Shown one piece after another: positions 8,832-16,738 of a stretch of 64,000 bases of DNA. This stretch comes from Myxococcota bacterium (GTDB taxonomy: Bacteria > Myxococcota_A > UBA9160 > UBA6930), in NCBI GenBank assembly GCA_028285625.1, contig JANQOX010000012.1, positions 124,001 through 188,000 of the forward strand, in the 5' to 3' direction. Numbering within the stretch: the stretch's first letter is position 1; each line of letters opens with the position of its first letter. The notes beneath the pieces were generated by a model. That model did not search any database. It saw nothing but the letters and a program-made list of their open reading frames with translations, and was not told the DNA's origin. The translations under genes and the position numbers were made by a program.

Positions 8832-9626
8832 TCAGCCCTTGCCCGCGTGCTTGCGGAACTCGGGCGAGCGCTTTTCGCGCAGCGCCTCGCCACCTTCGCG
8901 CGACTCGGCCGTGCCGTAGTAGAGCGCGAGCCCCTGCATGCCGAGCGACCCGATGCCGCGAATGCTCTCGGTGTCGGCATTGAACGAGCGCTTGGCCAGC
9001 GCGATGGCCGTGGGGCTGCGTTCGACCAGTTCGGCGCACCACGCATCGACTTCGGCATCGAGGGCGGGCTCGGGCACCACGTGGTTCACGAGACCCATCT
9101 CGAGAGCTTCCGCCGCCGGGTAGCGTCGGCACAGGAACCACATCTCACGCGCCTTCTTCTCGCCCACCACCCGAGCCAGGTAGGCGGTGCCGAACCCGGG
9201 ATCGACGCTCCCCATCTTGGGGCCCACCTGTCCGAAGACGGCAGTGTCGGCGGCCACCGTGAGATCGCAGATCGTCGCCAACACGTTGCCTCCGCCGATG
9301 GCATAGCCGCGGACCTTGGCCACCACGGGCTTGGGGACGTCGCGAATGACCGAGTGCACCTCGTCGATGGGCATGCCGATCACGCCGCGGCTACCGCCGT
9401 AGCCGCTGCCCTCGTGGTCGCTCTGGTCTCCGCCCGTGCAGAAGGCGCGTTCGCCGGAGCCGGTGAGCACGATCGCGCCGACGTCGGGGTCGTAGCCGGC
9501 CGTCTGGAACGCCTCCACCAGCTCCATGCAGGTGCGCGCGCGGAACGCGTTCATGACCTCGGGACGGTTCAGCGTGATCGTCGCCGTGTGATCGCGTACA
9601 TCGTAGAGCAGGTCTTCGTAGGTCAT
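8832..9626 (-). CDS. badI: 2-ketocyclohexanecarboxyl-CoA hydrolase-like crotonase (BadI type)
   Basis: A 264-residue crotonase-fold protein. It keeps the signatures that separate BadI from general enoyl-CoA hydratases: AFCTGGDQ (61-68), VRGYAIGGGNVLATICDL (105-122), FGQVGPKMGSVDPGFGTAYL (131-150), and an SREGGEALREKRSPEFRKH tail. BadI cleaves the ring of 2-ketocyclohexanecarboxyl-CoA to pimeloyl-CoA in the cyclohexanecarboxylate branch of aromatic and alicyclic degradation. MenB shares part of these motifs, but the match to BadI is better through the tail. The gene follows a BadH-like dehydrogenase by six bases, which is the preceding step in that pathway. Confidence 0.8.
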   Translation of the reverse strand: MTYEDLLYDVRDHTATITLNRPEVMNAFRARTCMELVEAFQTAGYDPDVGAIVLTGSGERAFCTGGDQSDHEGSGYGGSRGVIGMPIDEVHSVIRDVPKPVVAKVRGYAIGGGNVLATICDLTVAADTAVFGQVGPKMGSVDPGFGTAYLARVVGEKKAREMWFLCRRYPAAEALEMGLVNHVVPEPALDAEVDAWCAELVERSPTAIALAKRSFNADTESIRGIGSLGMQGLALYYGTAESREGGEALREKRSPEFRKHAGKG

Positions 9627-9632
9627 CGCGTC

Positions 9633-10400
9633 CTATCCGTGCATGGTGAGCCCACCGGAGACGCTGATGGTCTGTCCGGTGAGAAAGGCGGCGTCGTCCG
9701 ACAGCAAGAAGGCGACCAGCCCAGGGTAGTCGCCCGGCTGTCCCAGGCGACGCATGGGAATCTGGCGTTCGAGCGCCGCCGCCAGCTTGCCGGTCGGGTC
9801 GAAGTCCGCGAAGAGCTGGGTGTCGGTGGGCCCCGGGCACACGACGTTGAGCGTGATGCCGTGGCGTGCCATCTCACGGGCTACCGACTTCGAGAATGCG
9901 ACGACGCCGCCCTTGCAGCCGGCGTACACCGCCTCGCCCGACGAACCCACCCGGCCCGCATCCGACGCAATGCTCACGATGCGGCCTCGTCCTTCGGGAA
10001 TCATGCGTTCGAGGGCGGCGTGGGTCATCGACACCGGGCCCAGGTAGTTGATCTCGACGATCTTGCGCCAGAGGTCGGCGTCGGTTTCGAGGAAGGGCGC
10101 GGCGCGATCCCAGCCCGCGTTGTTCACCAACGCGTAGAGCGGGCCGGCCTGGCCCGCGAAGGCGCCGAGTGCGCGCGACACGGAGGCGGCGTCGGTGATG
10201 TCGGCTTCGTAGCCGAACGCCCGACCCCCATCGGCGACGATTTCGCCTGCGGTGCGCTCGGCGTCTTCCGCGGCGAGGTCGAGCACCCCCACCACGCAGC
10301 CCTCGGCGCCCAACCGCTGGGCGATCGCGCGGCCGATGCCGCGCGCAGCACCGGTCACGAGGACGTTCTGCCCATCGAGACCGGGCAGCCCCGTGCTCAC
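9633..10400 (-). CDS. badH: 2-hydroxycyclohexanecarboxyl-CoA dehydrogenase-like SDR (BadH type)
   Basis: A 255-residue classical short-chain dehydrogenase. It has the cofactor loop VTGAARGIG (15-23), NNAGWD (93-98) and a catalytic set near Ser146, Tyr159 and Lys163. The stretch IASDAGRVGSSGEAVYAG, the following VCPGPTDT and the final VSGGLTMHG are hallmarks of BadH. BadH oxidises 2-hydroxycyclohexanecarboxyl-CoA to the keto form used by BadI. The GTG at 10400 overlaps the stop of the CBS gene (GTGA), and badI follows after six bases. The assignment rests on both the motifs and the badI neighbour. A general ketoacyl reductase is the alternative. Confidence 0.8.
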   Translation of the reverse strand: MSTGLPGLDGQNVLVTGAARGIGRAIAQRLGAEGCVVGVLDLAAEDAERTAGEIVADGGRAFGYEADITDAASVSRALGAFAGQAGPLYALVNNAGWDRAAPFLETDADLWRKIVEINYLGPVSMTHAALERMIPEGRGRIVSIASDAGRVGSSGEAVYAGCKGGVVAFSKSVAREMARHGITLNVVCPGPTDTQLFADFDPTGKLAAALERQIPMRRLGQPGDYPGLVAFLLSDDAAFLTGQTISVSGGLTMHG

Positions 10401-10843
10401 GCCGCGTCGCCGTTGTCGCCGCGAAACCGGGTGGCCAGGATGTCGGCAAGGAGCACGCAGGCGTCGTGGGCGGTGAAGATCCCCGCGAGCTTGCCTTCGC
10501 GCGCCACGATGGCCGACCCGATGTGGCGACCCGCCATCTGCCGGACGACCTCGTCGATGGGTGCGTGCAGGTCGACCACGAACGGGTCGCGCATGAAGAC
10601 GTGGCTCACGCGAATCCGCGCCCGGTCGGGCTTGGGCGTGGCAGGGTTCGTGACCGCCACGAGATCGCGGTGCGTGATGAGCCCGACGATGTCCTCGCCC
10701 TCGCACACGGGTACGTGGCGGATCTGGTGCTCTTCCATCAGCGCCTCGGCCCGGGTGATCGGGTCGCTCGGCGCGACGGCGTGCGGAAACGGCGTCATCA
10801 CCGAGGCGACGCCCGGAATCCGGTCGATCTTGCGAAGATCCAT
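10397..10843 (-). CDS. Tandem CBS-domain protein
   Basis: A 148-residue protein made of two CBS motifs and nothing else. The first (about 15-70) contains ALMEEHQIRHVPVCEGEDIVG and ends in LITHRDLV. The second (about 80-135) contains VVRQMAGRHIGSAIVAREG and GIFTAHD. Bateman modules of this kind bind adenine nucleotides and act as energy or redox sensors or regulate a partner. It is the first gene of the operon, its stop overlapping the GTG of badH, so its level is tied to the ring-cleavage enzymes. A regulatory role over those enzymes is an inference from position. Confidence 0.8.
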   Translation of the reverse strand: MDLRKIDRIPGVASVMTPFPHAVAPSDPITRAEALMEEHQIRHVPVCEGEDIVGLITHRDLVAVTNPATPKPDRARIRVSHVFMRDPFVVDLHAPIDEVVRQMAGRHIGSAIVAREGKLAGIFTAHDACVLLADILATRFRGDNGDAA

Positions 10844-10916
10844 GGTCCCTCCGGTGCGAGACGGGTCAGGCTACCACGGCAGCCCACGCCACGCGGGCGG
10901 AGTAGGATGCCCAGCC

Positions 10917-11696
10917 ATGGACCGGGACATGACGCCCTTCCTGCGGCTCCTGAAGCTCGGCGCGGTCGTCGATCTCGCGCTCCTGGCCAGCACGTTCGCG
11001 ATCGCCGCACCGGACCCGCGTGTGGTGATCCCCGCGCAGATCCTGCTCGCGGTGTCGGCGTACCGCTGCCTGTTTCCCAATCGCTACCTCGACCACGTGG
11101 TGTTCCACGATTCCCCATGGAGCTCGATCTTCACCACGCGCCTGCTCGCCACGTTCTCGGAGGTCGCGTACATCTTCCAGTTCTCGGTGGTGCTCCGCGT
11201 GCTCGACGCGGGCGGCACGCCCTGGGTGGGCGTGCTCGCGTGGGCCATGGTGGCCCAGGTCACCGTTTCCCAGGTCTTCGTGTGGACGGCCATCCTCACG
11301 CGCCGGCTCGACCTCTACTTCTGGGAGGAGCTCGGGTGGTTCCTGATCTTCGTCGCCAACACGGTGGCCAGCGCCTACCTGCTCGCCACGTCCGAGGGCC
11401 TGGGCGACGCGCGCACGCTGCTCGTGCTGAACGTCGTCTTTGGCGCGGGCTACCTGCCGTGGCAGGTGTTGCACCTGCGGTCGCTGCTTCGCGAGGCATC
11501 GGACGGGCGCGGCGGCGACGCGCCCGCGCGCGTGGGGCTCGCGCTGGGACTGCGCGAGGCGATCGCACTGCGCACACCGCGCACGGACGCCGCGGCCTGG
11601 GGCGGCACGATCGGCATCACGTGGATGCTCGCCTACTTCGCACTGCTGATTCCGCCGTGGGTCACCTACGTCGCGTGGGCGATCTCGGCGCGCTAG
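10917..11696 (+). CDS. Polytopic membrane protein, function unknown
   Basis: A 259-residue protein with about six or seven hydrophobic segments, for example LLKLGAVVDLALLASTFAIA, VLAWAMVAQVTVSQVFVWTAI and WMLAYFALLIPPWVTYVAW. Conserved-looking soluble loops carry FPNRYLDHVVFHDSPWSS and RRLDLYFWEELGWF. No family was recognised with confidence. It starts at an ATG at 10917 and is divergent from the CBS-badHI operon across 73 bases, so it may share a control region with it. It ends 25 bases before a convergent VOC gene. Confidence 0.6.
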   Translation: MDRDMTPFLRLLKLGAVVDLALLASTFAIAAPDPRVVIPAQILLAVSAYRCLFPNRYLDHVVFHDSPWSSIFTTRLLATFSEVAYIFQFSVVLRVLDAGGTPWVGVLAWAMVAQVTVSQVFVWTAILTRRLDLYFWEELGWFLIFVANTVASAYLLATSEGLGDARTLLVLNVVFGAGYLPWQVLHLRSLLREASDGRGGDAPARVGLALGLREAIALRTPRTDAAAWGGTIGITWMLAYFALLIPPWVTYVAWAISAR

Positions 11697-11721
11697 CGAC
11701 GCGGGCGCATGGGCCACACGA

Positions 11722-12114
11722 TCACGCGGGCGCGTGACAGACCGCCTCGACGTTGTTGCCGTCGGGATCGAGCGCGAACGACCCGTAGTAGTGCTCGTGG
11801 TAGATCGGACGCGGACCGGGCGCGCCGTGGTCGGTGCCACCCGCCCCGACGGCAGCCCGATGGAACGCATCCACCTGGGCGCGGTCGGCCGCCGAGAACG
11901 CGATGTGCCGGCCCTCGTAGGGCACCTTGGCCTCGATCACCCAGAAGACGGGACGGCCGGTGCCGAACGCGCAGGCCCGACGACCGGGCAGGTCGGGGTC
12001 GTCGGGCATGTCGAACTCCGCGACGACCGCGTGACCGAGCGCACCGAGCGCCGCCTCGTAGAAGCGGCGGGTCGCGTCGAAGTCCGTCGCGTAGGTGCTC
12101 AGGTGATCGATCAT
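11722..12114 (-). CDS. VOC (glyoxalase/bleomycin-resistance) superfamily protein
   Basis: A 130-residue single-unit VOC protein with paired beta-alpha-beta modules. It begins MIDHLSTYATDFDATRRFYEAAL and ends with the metal-site segment SFALDPDGNNVEAVCH, where the terminal Glu and His-containing strands sit in this superfamily. Members include glyoxalase I, dioxygenases and resistance proteins, and the substrate here cannot be named. It is followed on the same strand by an unknown membrane protein and a second, unrelated VOC protein. Confidence 0.75.
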   Translation of the reverse strand: MIDHLSTYATDFDATRRFYEAALGALGHAVVAEFDMPDDPDLPGRRACAFGTGRPVFWVIEAKVPYEGRHIAFSAADRAQVDAFHRAAVGAGGTDHGAPGPRPIYHEHYYGSFALDPDGNNVEAVCHAPA

Positions 12115-12138
12115 GGGATCCTCCCGCCGCCCCGAGAC

Positions 12139-13185
12139 TCAGGGCAGCACCACGTCCACGAAGCGTTCCACCATGGCGCCCCCCACCCAGGAGGCCAGGG
12201 GAATCAACAGGTAGAGGCCCAGGCGGCGAACGCCGCGCGCTTCGAAGGGCCACTCGGGAATGTCGGTCACCAGGGTGCGGTACGCCGCCAGGTCGGCGAG
12301 GCCCGGCGCGGGACCGCTACGCGACCCGAGCCGACTCCCTGCGAGCGCATCGGGCTCGCCCCGGATCGCCGCCTCCACCGCGTCGAGCTCGCGGCGCTTG
12401 GCCTCGCGCGTGCGCCGGCGCACGCTCCGCACCGGAAGCAGCAGCGACGCCGACGTGATCGCCCCGGTGAGCAGCAGCATCGGCACCACCACCACCAACG
12501 ACACCCGCTGCTGGATCTCGGGGTTCAGGAGCACGAGCGATCCGAGCGACATGCCGAGCACCCAGGCGACGCTGCCGCGCAGTGCGATGCGCCCCGCCGC
12601 GCGCGCCGGGCGCAGGTCGAGCACGTCCACTTCGAAGCCATCGCGCAGGGCGGGCACGCGCACCCCGGCGATCGAGAGGTAGGCCAGTCGCCCCACGAGC
12701 CAGAACCACACGATGCCGCCCAGCACGTGCCAGCTGAACGGCCCGACCCGACGCCACGCCGAGAACAGGGGCGCATCGATCACCAGCCCCGGCAGCTCGA
12801 GGAGCACCAGGAAGACGACGACACCGGCGGCGCCCGCGATTCGGCTCGCGTGCAGCGCCTCGGGGGGCGCCGCGAGTGCCACGGCGGGATTGGCATCGAC
12901 GTCGCCGGGCGGCGCGGCACCGAGCAGCTGCAGGTCGCGCACGATCTCGATCGTCGCGTAGCGCCAGGCGGCGAGCAGGAAGCCGATCATGAGCGCGAGC
13001 ACGACGAGCGATCGCCGCGCAAACGCAAAGGGCTCCGGGCCCTGCGCCGCGGACTCGAGGAGGGCCAGGTACCCGAGCCCCGCGGCGAGGTACAGCCCCG
13101 CCGCAAGCAGTCCGTAGGTCGTGGCCGACAGGCGCAACGCCGGCCGCATCTCGAACGGAACGACTCGTTGCGCTTCGGTCGCCAT
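12139..13185 (-). CDS. Polytopic membrane protein, function unknown
   Basis: A 348-residue protein with about eight hydrophobic segments. It includes a long cytosolic stretch (about 235-320) rich in Arg and Glu that contains RRRTREAKRRELDAVEAAIRG. A conserved-looking loop reads RLAYLSIAGVRVPALRDGFEVDVLDLRP. No domain family was recognised. The frame is open well upstream; the ATG at 13185 starts just after the adjacent VOC gene stop, eight bases away, and gives a compact membrane protein. Position between two VOC genes suggests an operon but not a function. Confidence 0.6.
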   Translation of the reverse strand: MATEAQRVVPFEMRPALRLSATTYGLLAAGLYLAAGLGYLALLESAAQGPEPFAFARRSLVVLALMIGFLLAAWRYATIEIVRDLQLLGAAPPGDVDANPAVALAAPPEALHASRIAGAAGVVVFLVLLELPGLVIDAPLFSAWRRVGPFSWHVLGGIVWFWLVGRLAYLSIAGVRVPALRDGFEVDVLDLRPARAAGRIALRGSVAWVLGMSLGSLVLLNPEIQQRVSLVVVVPMLLLTGAITSASLLLPVRSVRRRTREAKRRELDAVEAAIRGEPDALAGSRLGSRSGPAPGLADLAAYRTLVTDIPEWPFEARGVRRLGLYLLIPLASWVGGAMVERFVDVVLP

Positions 13186-13193
13186 GCCCGCGC

Positions 13194-13664
13194 CTAGGAC
13201 GCCGCGTGCGCCTCGATCACCTCGGGCGGGGCCTGCACCAGCTCGATCAGCACGCCCTCGCCGCCGATCGGCGCGGCCTCGTTGCCCTTGGGGTGCACGA
13301 AGCAGACGTCGAAGCCCGCGGCGCCCTTGCGGATGCCCCCGGGCGTGAAGCGCATGCCGGCCGCCGTGAGCCACTCGACCGCGGCGGCCAGGTCGTCGAC
13401 CCAGAGGCCCACGTGGTTGAGCGCGGGGTCGTTGACCCGCGGCTTCTTCTCGGGGTCGATGGGTTGCATCAGGTCCACCTCGACCTCGAGTGCGCCATGG
13501 CCGGCCGTGACGATGTCCTCGTCGACGTTCTCGGACTCGCTGCGAAACGTGCCCTTGGGCGTGAGGCCCAGGGTGTCCACCCAGAGCTTGCGTAGCGGCG
13601 CCTTGTCGAGGCCGCCGATGGCGATCTGCTGGATGCCGAGGATGCGGAACGGGCGGTCGGTCAC
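13194..13664 (-). CDS. VOC superfamily protein (glyoxalase-like)
   Basis: A 156-residue VOC protein. The first module starts [28 protein letters not shown]. The second starts [24 protein letters not shown] and ends with [10 protein letters not shown], supplying the Glu expected at a metal site. The order His/Gln-Glu/His-Glu fits a mononuclear-metal lyase, isomerase or dioxygenase. The GTG start at 13664 has a clear GGAGG site four bases upstream, so it is preferred over longer in-frame starts. It is the first gene of a run with the membrane protein and the second VOC gene, and is divergent from rimO. Confidence 0.75.
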   Translation of the reverse strand: MTDRPFRILGIQQIAIGGLDKAPLRKLWVDTLGLTPKGTFRSESENVDEDIVTAGHGALEVEVDLMQPIDPEKKPRVNDPALNHVGLWVDDLAAAVEWLTAAGMRFTPGGIRKGAAGFDVCFVHPKGNEAAPIGGEGVLIELVQAPPEVIEAHAAS

Positions 13665-13748
13665 GGGGCCTCCACAGCGGCCTGGGCCAGGGCACCGGCC
13701 CCGCCGCGGAAAGGCGGCCAGCATAGTAACGGGTAGTCTTCCCCGCCC

Positions 13749-15122
13749 ATGGCCACCCCCCCGGCGGAGGCCCCCAAGGCCACCGTCCACTTCCACTCGC
13801 TCGGCTGCCCGAAGAACCTCCTCGACACCGAGGTGATGCTCGGCACGCTCGCCTCGCGCGGCTACGCCCTGGCCGAGCGCCTGGACGACGCCGACGCGGT
13901 GGTCGTGAACACCTGCGCCTTCATCGAGAGCGCCCGCGAGGAGTCGATCCAGGCCATCCTCGACGTGGCCGACCTCCGCGAGGCGGGCCAGCTGCGCGCG
14001 CTGGTGGTGAGCGGTTGCCTGCCCCAGCGCTATGGGGGCGAGCTGGCGAAGGAGCTGCCCGAGGTCGACGCATTCGTGGGGACGGGCGCCTTTCCGCAGA
14101 TCGCCGAGATCCTCGACGATGCGCTAGCCGGCCGATCCCGCGGGGTCTACGTGGACGCCGGGCGGACCCATCTCTACGACCACCAGGCGCCGCGGCTGCT
14201 CACCGGCCCCGGGCACTCGGCCTACGTGAAGATCGCCGAGGGCTGCGACCGGGTCTGCGCCTTCTGCGCCATCCCCGGCATCCGGGGCCGCTTCCAGAGC
14301 CGGACGCTCGAGTCGCTCGCGGCCGAGGTCGCCCAGCTCGCTGCGGCCGGCGTCCGCGAGGTGAACCTCGTGGCCCAGGACTCGACCTCCTGGGGCAAGG
14401 ACCTGCCCGCCACCGGCGGCGGTCGCCCCCGCCTGCACGACCTGCTGCGTCACCTGGGCGAGGCCGAGAAGGGCCCCGACTGGATCCGCCTGCTCTACGT
14501 CTACCCCTCGGCCGTGACCGACGAGCTGCTGGACGTGCTGGCCTCGGGCACGCGCGTGCTGCCCTACGTGGACGTGCCGCTCCAGCACGGAAGCGACCGG
14601 ATGCTCGCGGCCATGAAGCGCGGCACCACGGCCGAGCGCCAGATGCGGCTGGTCGAACGCATCCGCGAGCGGGTGCCGGACGCCACCCTGCGCACCACCT
14701 TCATCGTGGGCTTTCCGGGCGAGACCGAGCGCGACTTCGAAGACCTGCTCGACTTCGTGCGCACCTCGCGTTTCGATCGCCTGGGCGTCTTCCGCTACTC
14801 GGATGAAGAGGACACGGCCGCCGCCGAGCTCGGCGACAAGGTGCCCCGCGAAGTCGCCCGCGACCGCTACCGGCGCCTCACCGAGCTGCAGCGCGAGATC
14901 ATGGCCGAGCGCCTGGGCGCACTGGTCGGGAGCGAGCTGCCCGTGCTGGTGGACCAGCCCATGCCGCGCGACCAGGCCGTGGCGCGCCTGGCCAGCCAGG
15001 CGCCCGAGATCGACGGCCACGTGTGGCTGCGGGGACGCGCCGAGGCCGGCAGCCTGATCCGCGCGCGCATCGTCTCGGTGCGCCAGGGCGTCGACCTCGA
15101 GGCCACCCCGATCGCTGGCTAG
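13749..15122 (+). CDS. rimO: Ribosomal protein S12 methylthiotransferase RimO
   Basis: A 457-residue radical-SAM methylthiotransferase that modifies the conserved Asp of ribosomal protein S12. The N-terminal domain holds the auxiliary 4Fe-4S cysteines Cys20 (HSLGCPKN), Cys56 (NTCAF) and Cys90 (VSGC). The radical-SAM cluster cysteines are Cys166, Cys170 and Cys173 in [13 protein letters not shown]-type C-terminal domain follows from about residue 390. The [13 protein letters not shown] opening separates RimO from its tRNA-modifying relative MiaB. Length is normal for the family. It is monocistronic on the plus strand and faces rlmE tail to tail. Confidence 0.95.
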   Translation: MATPPAEAPKATVHFHSLGCPKNLLDTEVMLGTLASRGYALAERLDDADAVVVNTCAFIESAREESIQAILDVADLREAGQLRALVVSGCLPQRYGGELAKELPEVDAFVGTGAFPQIAEILDDALAGRSRGVYVDAGRTHLYDHQAPRLLTGPGHSAYVKIAEGCDRVCAFCAIPGIRGRFQSRTLESLAAEVAQLAAAGVREVNLVAQDSTSWGKDLPATGGGRPRLHDLLRHLGEAEKGPDWIRLLYVYPSAVTDELLDVLASGTRVLPYVDVPLQHGSDRMLAAMKRGTTAERQMRLVERIRERVPDATLRTTFIVGFPGETERDFEDLLDFVRTSRFDRLGVFRYSDEEDTAAAELGDKVPREVARDRYRRLTELQREIMAERLGALVGSELPVLVDQPMPRDQAVARLASQAPEIDGHVWLRGRAEAGSLIRARIVSVRQGVDLEATPIAG

Positions 15123-15145
15123 CGGCTGGCGGCTGGCGCGGCCGA

Positions 15146-15748
15146 CTACGGGGCTCGAAACCCCTTTGCCAGCAGGTACCTCTCCGTGGTTCCCTTACGG
15201 CTGGCTTTGGGTTTCACACCCTTCGCGGACGCGAAAAGCGAACGTGTTCTCTTTTGAAAGGCGGCCGCCTCGGGGCACTCGAGAAGCTTCACCAGCAGCG
15301 TGCCGCCAGGCGCCAGGAGCGCGGGCAGCGCCGCCTCCACCGCCTCGAGCAGCGCCTCTTCCCGAGCCCGATCGGCATCGCGAATGCCCGTCAGTTTGGG
15401 GGCTGCGTCGGAGAGCACGACGTCTGCGGCCCCCCCCAACTGGTCCGCGATCTGGCCGAGGACCGCGGCGTCCTCGAGGTCTCCCTGGATCGCGAACACG
15501 TTCGCAAGGTCGTCGAGAGGCGGGTCGATGGCGGCGAGGTCCACCCCCACCACGCGCCCCTTCGGCCCGACGCGGGCCGAGGCCACCTGCAGCCAGCCGC
15601 CGGGCCAGCAGCCGAGGTCGACCACCCGCTGACCGCGGCGGAGGATCCGGTGGGCGGCGTCGAGCTCTTCGAGCTTGTAGGCGGCCCGGGACCGGAACCC
15701 CTCGCGCTTGGCGCGCTGGTGGTAGTGATCCTTGCGGTCGTAGGGCAC
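15146..15748 (-). CDS. rlmE: 23S rRNA (uridine-2'-O-)-methyltransferase RlmE
   Basis: A 200-residue FtsJ/RrmJ-type methyltransferase acting on U2552 of 23S rRNA in the ribosome A-loop. The SAM-binding motif is VVDLGCWPGGWLQVA (42-56). The catalytic tetrad is present as Lys25 (YKLEELD), Asp114 (LSDAAPK), Lys154 (LLVKLLE) and Glu189 (TTERYLLAKGF). The GTG start at 15748 is chosen as it gives the normal N terminus YDRKDHYHQRAK. It follows rplC by 47 bases on the same strand, so both ribosome-related genes may be co-transcribed. Confidence 0.95.
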   Translation of the reverse strand: MPYDRKDHYHQRAKREGFRSRAAYKLEELDAAHRILRRGQRVVDLGCWPGGWLQVASARVGPKGRVVGVDLAAIDPPLDDLANVFAIQGDLEDAAVLGQIADQLGGAADVVLSDAAPKLTGIRDADRAREEALLEAVEAALPALLAPGGTLLVKLLECPEAAAFQKRTRSLFASAKGVKPKASRKGTTERYLLAKGFRAP

Positions 15749-15795
15749 GAGGCCCCCCGGTTGGGGTGGGGGGATCGGGGCGACCCGGCGGCGGG

Positions 15796-16440
15796 CTAGC
15801 CGCGCGGGGCAACCGCCGTGCGCACGCGCACCAGGCCCTGGTTGTGGCCGGGGACGGCGCCGCGAATCAGCAGCAGGTTGCGATCGGTGTCGACGCGCAC
15901 CACCTCGAGGTTGCGCACGGTGACCCGCTCGCTGCCCATGTGGCCGAACATCTTCTGGCCCTTCCAGACCTTGCCCGGATAGGCGCCGGCGCCGATGGCG
16001 CCCGGCAGGCGGAAGCCCTCGTGGGTGCCGTGGGTGCGCCGCTTGATCTTGAAGTTGTGGCGCTTGACCGTGCCCTGGGTGCCGCGGCCCTTGCTGGTGC
16101 CGACGACGTCCACGCGCTGGCCGGCCTCGAAGATCTCGGCGGTGATCTCGCCACCTACCTCGTGCTCGCCGAGGACGTCCTCTTCGACGCGGCTCTCGTA
16201 CAGGAAGCGCTTGGGCGAGACGCCCGCCTTCTCGTAGTGGCCAAGGCGGGGCTTGGAGAGGGTCGCGCGCCGGCGCTCGCCAAAGCCGAGCTGCAGGGCG
16301 CTGTAGCCGTCCTTCTCGGGGGTCTTCTTCTGGACCACCGTGTTGGGTCCAGCTTCCAGTACGGTGACGGGGACGCAGGTTCCGTCGTCCTGGAAGATTC
16401 GGCTCATCCCGATCTTGCGGCAGAGAAGCTCGATGGCCAC
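15796..16440 (-). CDS. rplC: 50S ribosomal protein L3
   Basis: A 214-residue L3 protein. The core GTSKGRGTQGTVKRHNFKIK, THGTHEGFRLPGAIG, WKGQKMFGHMG and VTVRNLEVV is intact and in the normal order. The GTG start at 16440 follows a GGAGATGGG site. What is unusual is its place: no S10-operon gene (rpsJ, rplD, rplW, rplB) lies beside it. Its neighbours are rlmE downstream and a phosphodiesterase gene in the opposite direction. It is either a moved single copy or a second L3. Three imperfect 28-29 base repeats lie upstream in its likely leader. Confidence 0.93.
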   Translation of the reverse strand: MAIELLCRKIGMSRIFQDDGTCVPVTVLEAGPNTVVQKKTPEKDGYSALQLGFGERRRATLSKPRLGHYEKAGVSPKRFLYESRVEEDVLGEHEVGGEITAEIFEAGQRVDVVGTSKGRGTQGTVKRHNFKIKRRTHGTHEGFRLPGAIGAGAYPGKVWKGQKMFGHMGSERVTVRNLEVVRVDTDRNLLLIRGAVPGHNQGLVRVRTAVAPRG

Positions 16441-16455
16441 GTTCCCATCTCCAGG

Positions 16456-16541
16456 TTTCTTGGGGCGATCCGTACGGAGCCCGTTTCTTGGGGGCGATCC
16501 ACACGGAGCCCGTTTGCTTGGGGCCTTCCGAACGGGCCCAG
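16456..16541 (-). repeat. Three tandem imperfect repeats upstream of rplC, in a 298-base gene-free gap
   Basis: The gap 16441-16738 between divergent rplC and the phosphodiesterase gene holds no convincing gene. Three imperfect direct repeats lie next to rplC: 16456-16483, 16484-16512 and 16513-about 16541. Each begins TTTCTTGGGG or TTTGCTTGGGG, and the first two share GCGATCC followed by ACGGAGCCCG. The third is more diverged. They would lie in the rplC promoter or 5' leader. The remaining part (about 16542-16738) shows only GC-rich sequence, with no signal I can name. Confidence 0.55.
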
Positions 16542-16738
16542 AGGGGCCTCGGATGCCGCACCGGCAGGGGGCCGGGGCGCGAGGCGAAGGGCGCCGAACG
16601 GGGTCAGGGCCCCGGAGGCGCGCGAGGATAGGGAGAGGCTGGGGCCATGTCCATGCAGCGGCGGCGCGAGAAGCGCCCCACCCCGCGGGGCCCTGCCCTG
16701 AGACCGGCACTCGGGCCGCTGCCGGAGCTGGCGCGCGC

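Noticed and set aside
8832..9626. MenB (dihydroxynaphthoyl-CoA synthase)
   Set aside because: Part of the sequence fits MenB, but the SREGGEALREKRSPEFRKH tail and the BadH-like neighbour fit BadI better, and no other menaquinone gene is near.
8196..11696. A 1166-codon plus-strand open frame across the badHI operon
   Set aside because: It is antisense to five well-supported genes, and its first 900 residues are low-complexity Arg/Gly/His-rich sequence. Only its last 259 codons (10917-11696) form a real protein. Long spurious frames are expected at this GC content.
15796..16440. rplC as a pseudogene
   Set aside because: The full length, all L3 core motifs and a good ribosome site are present, with no frameshift.
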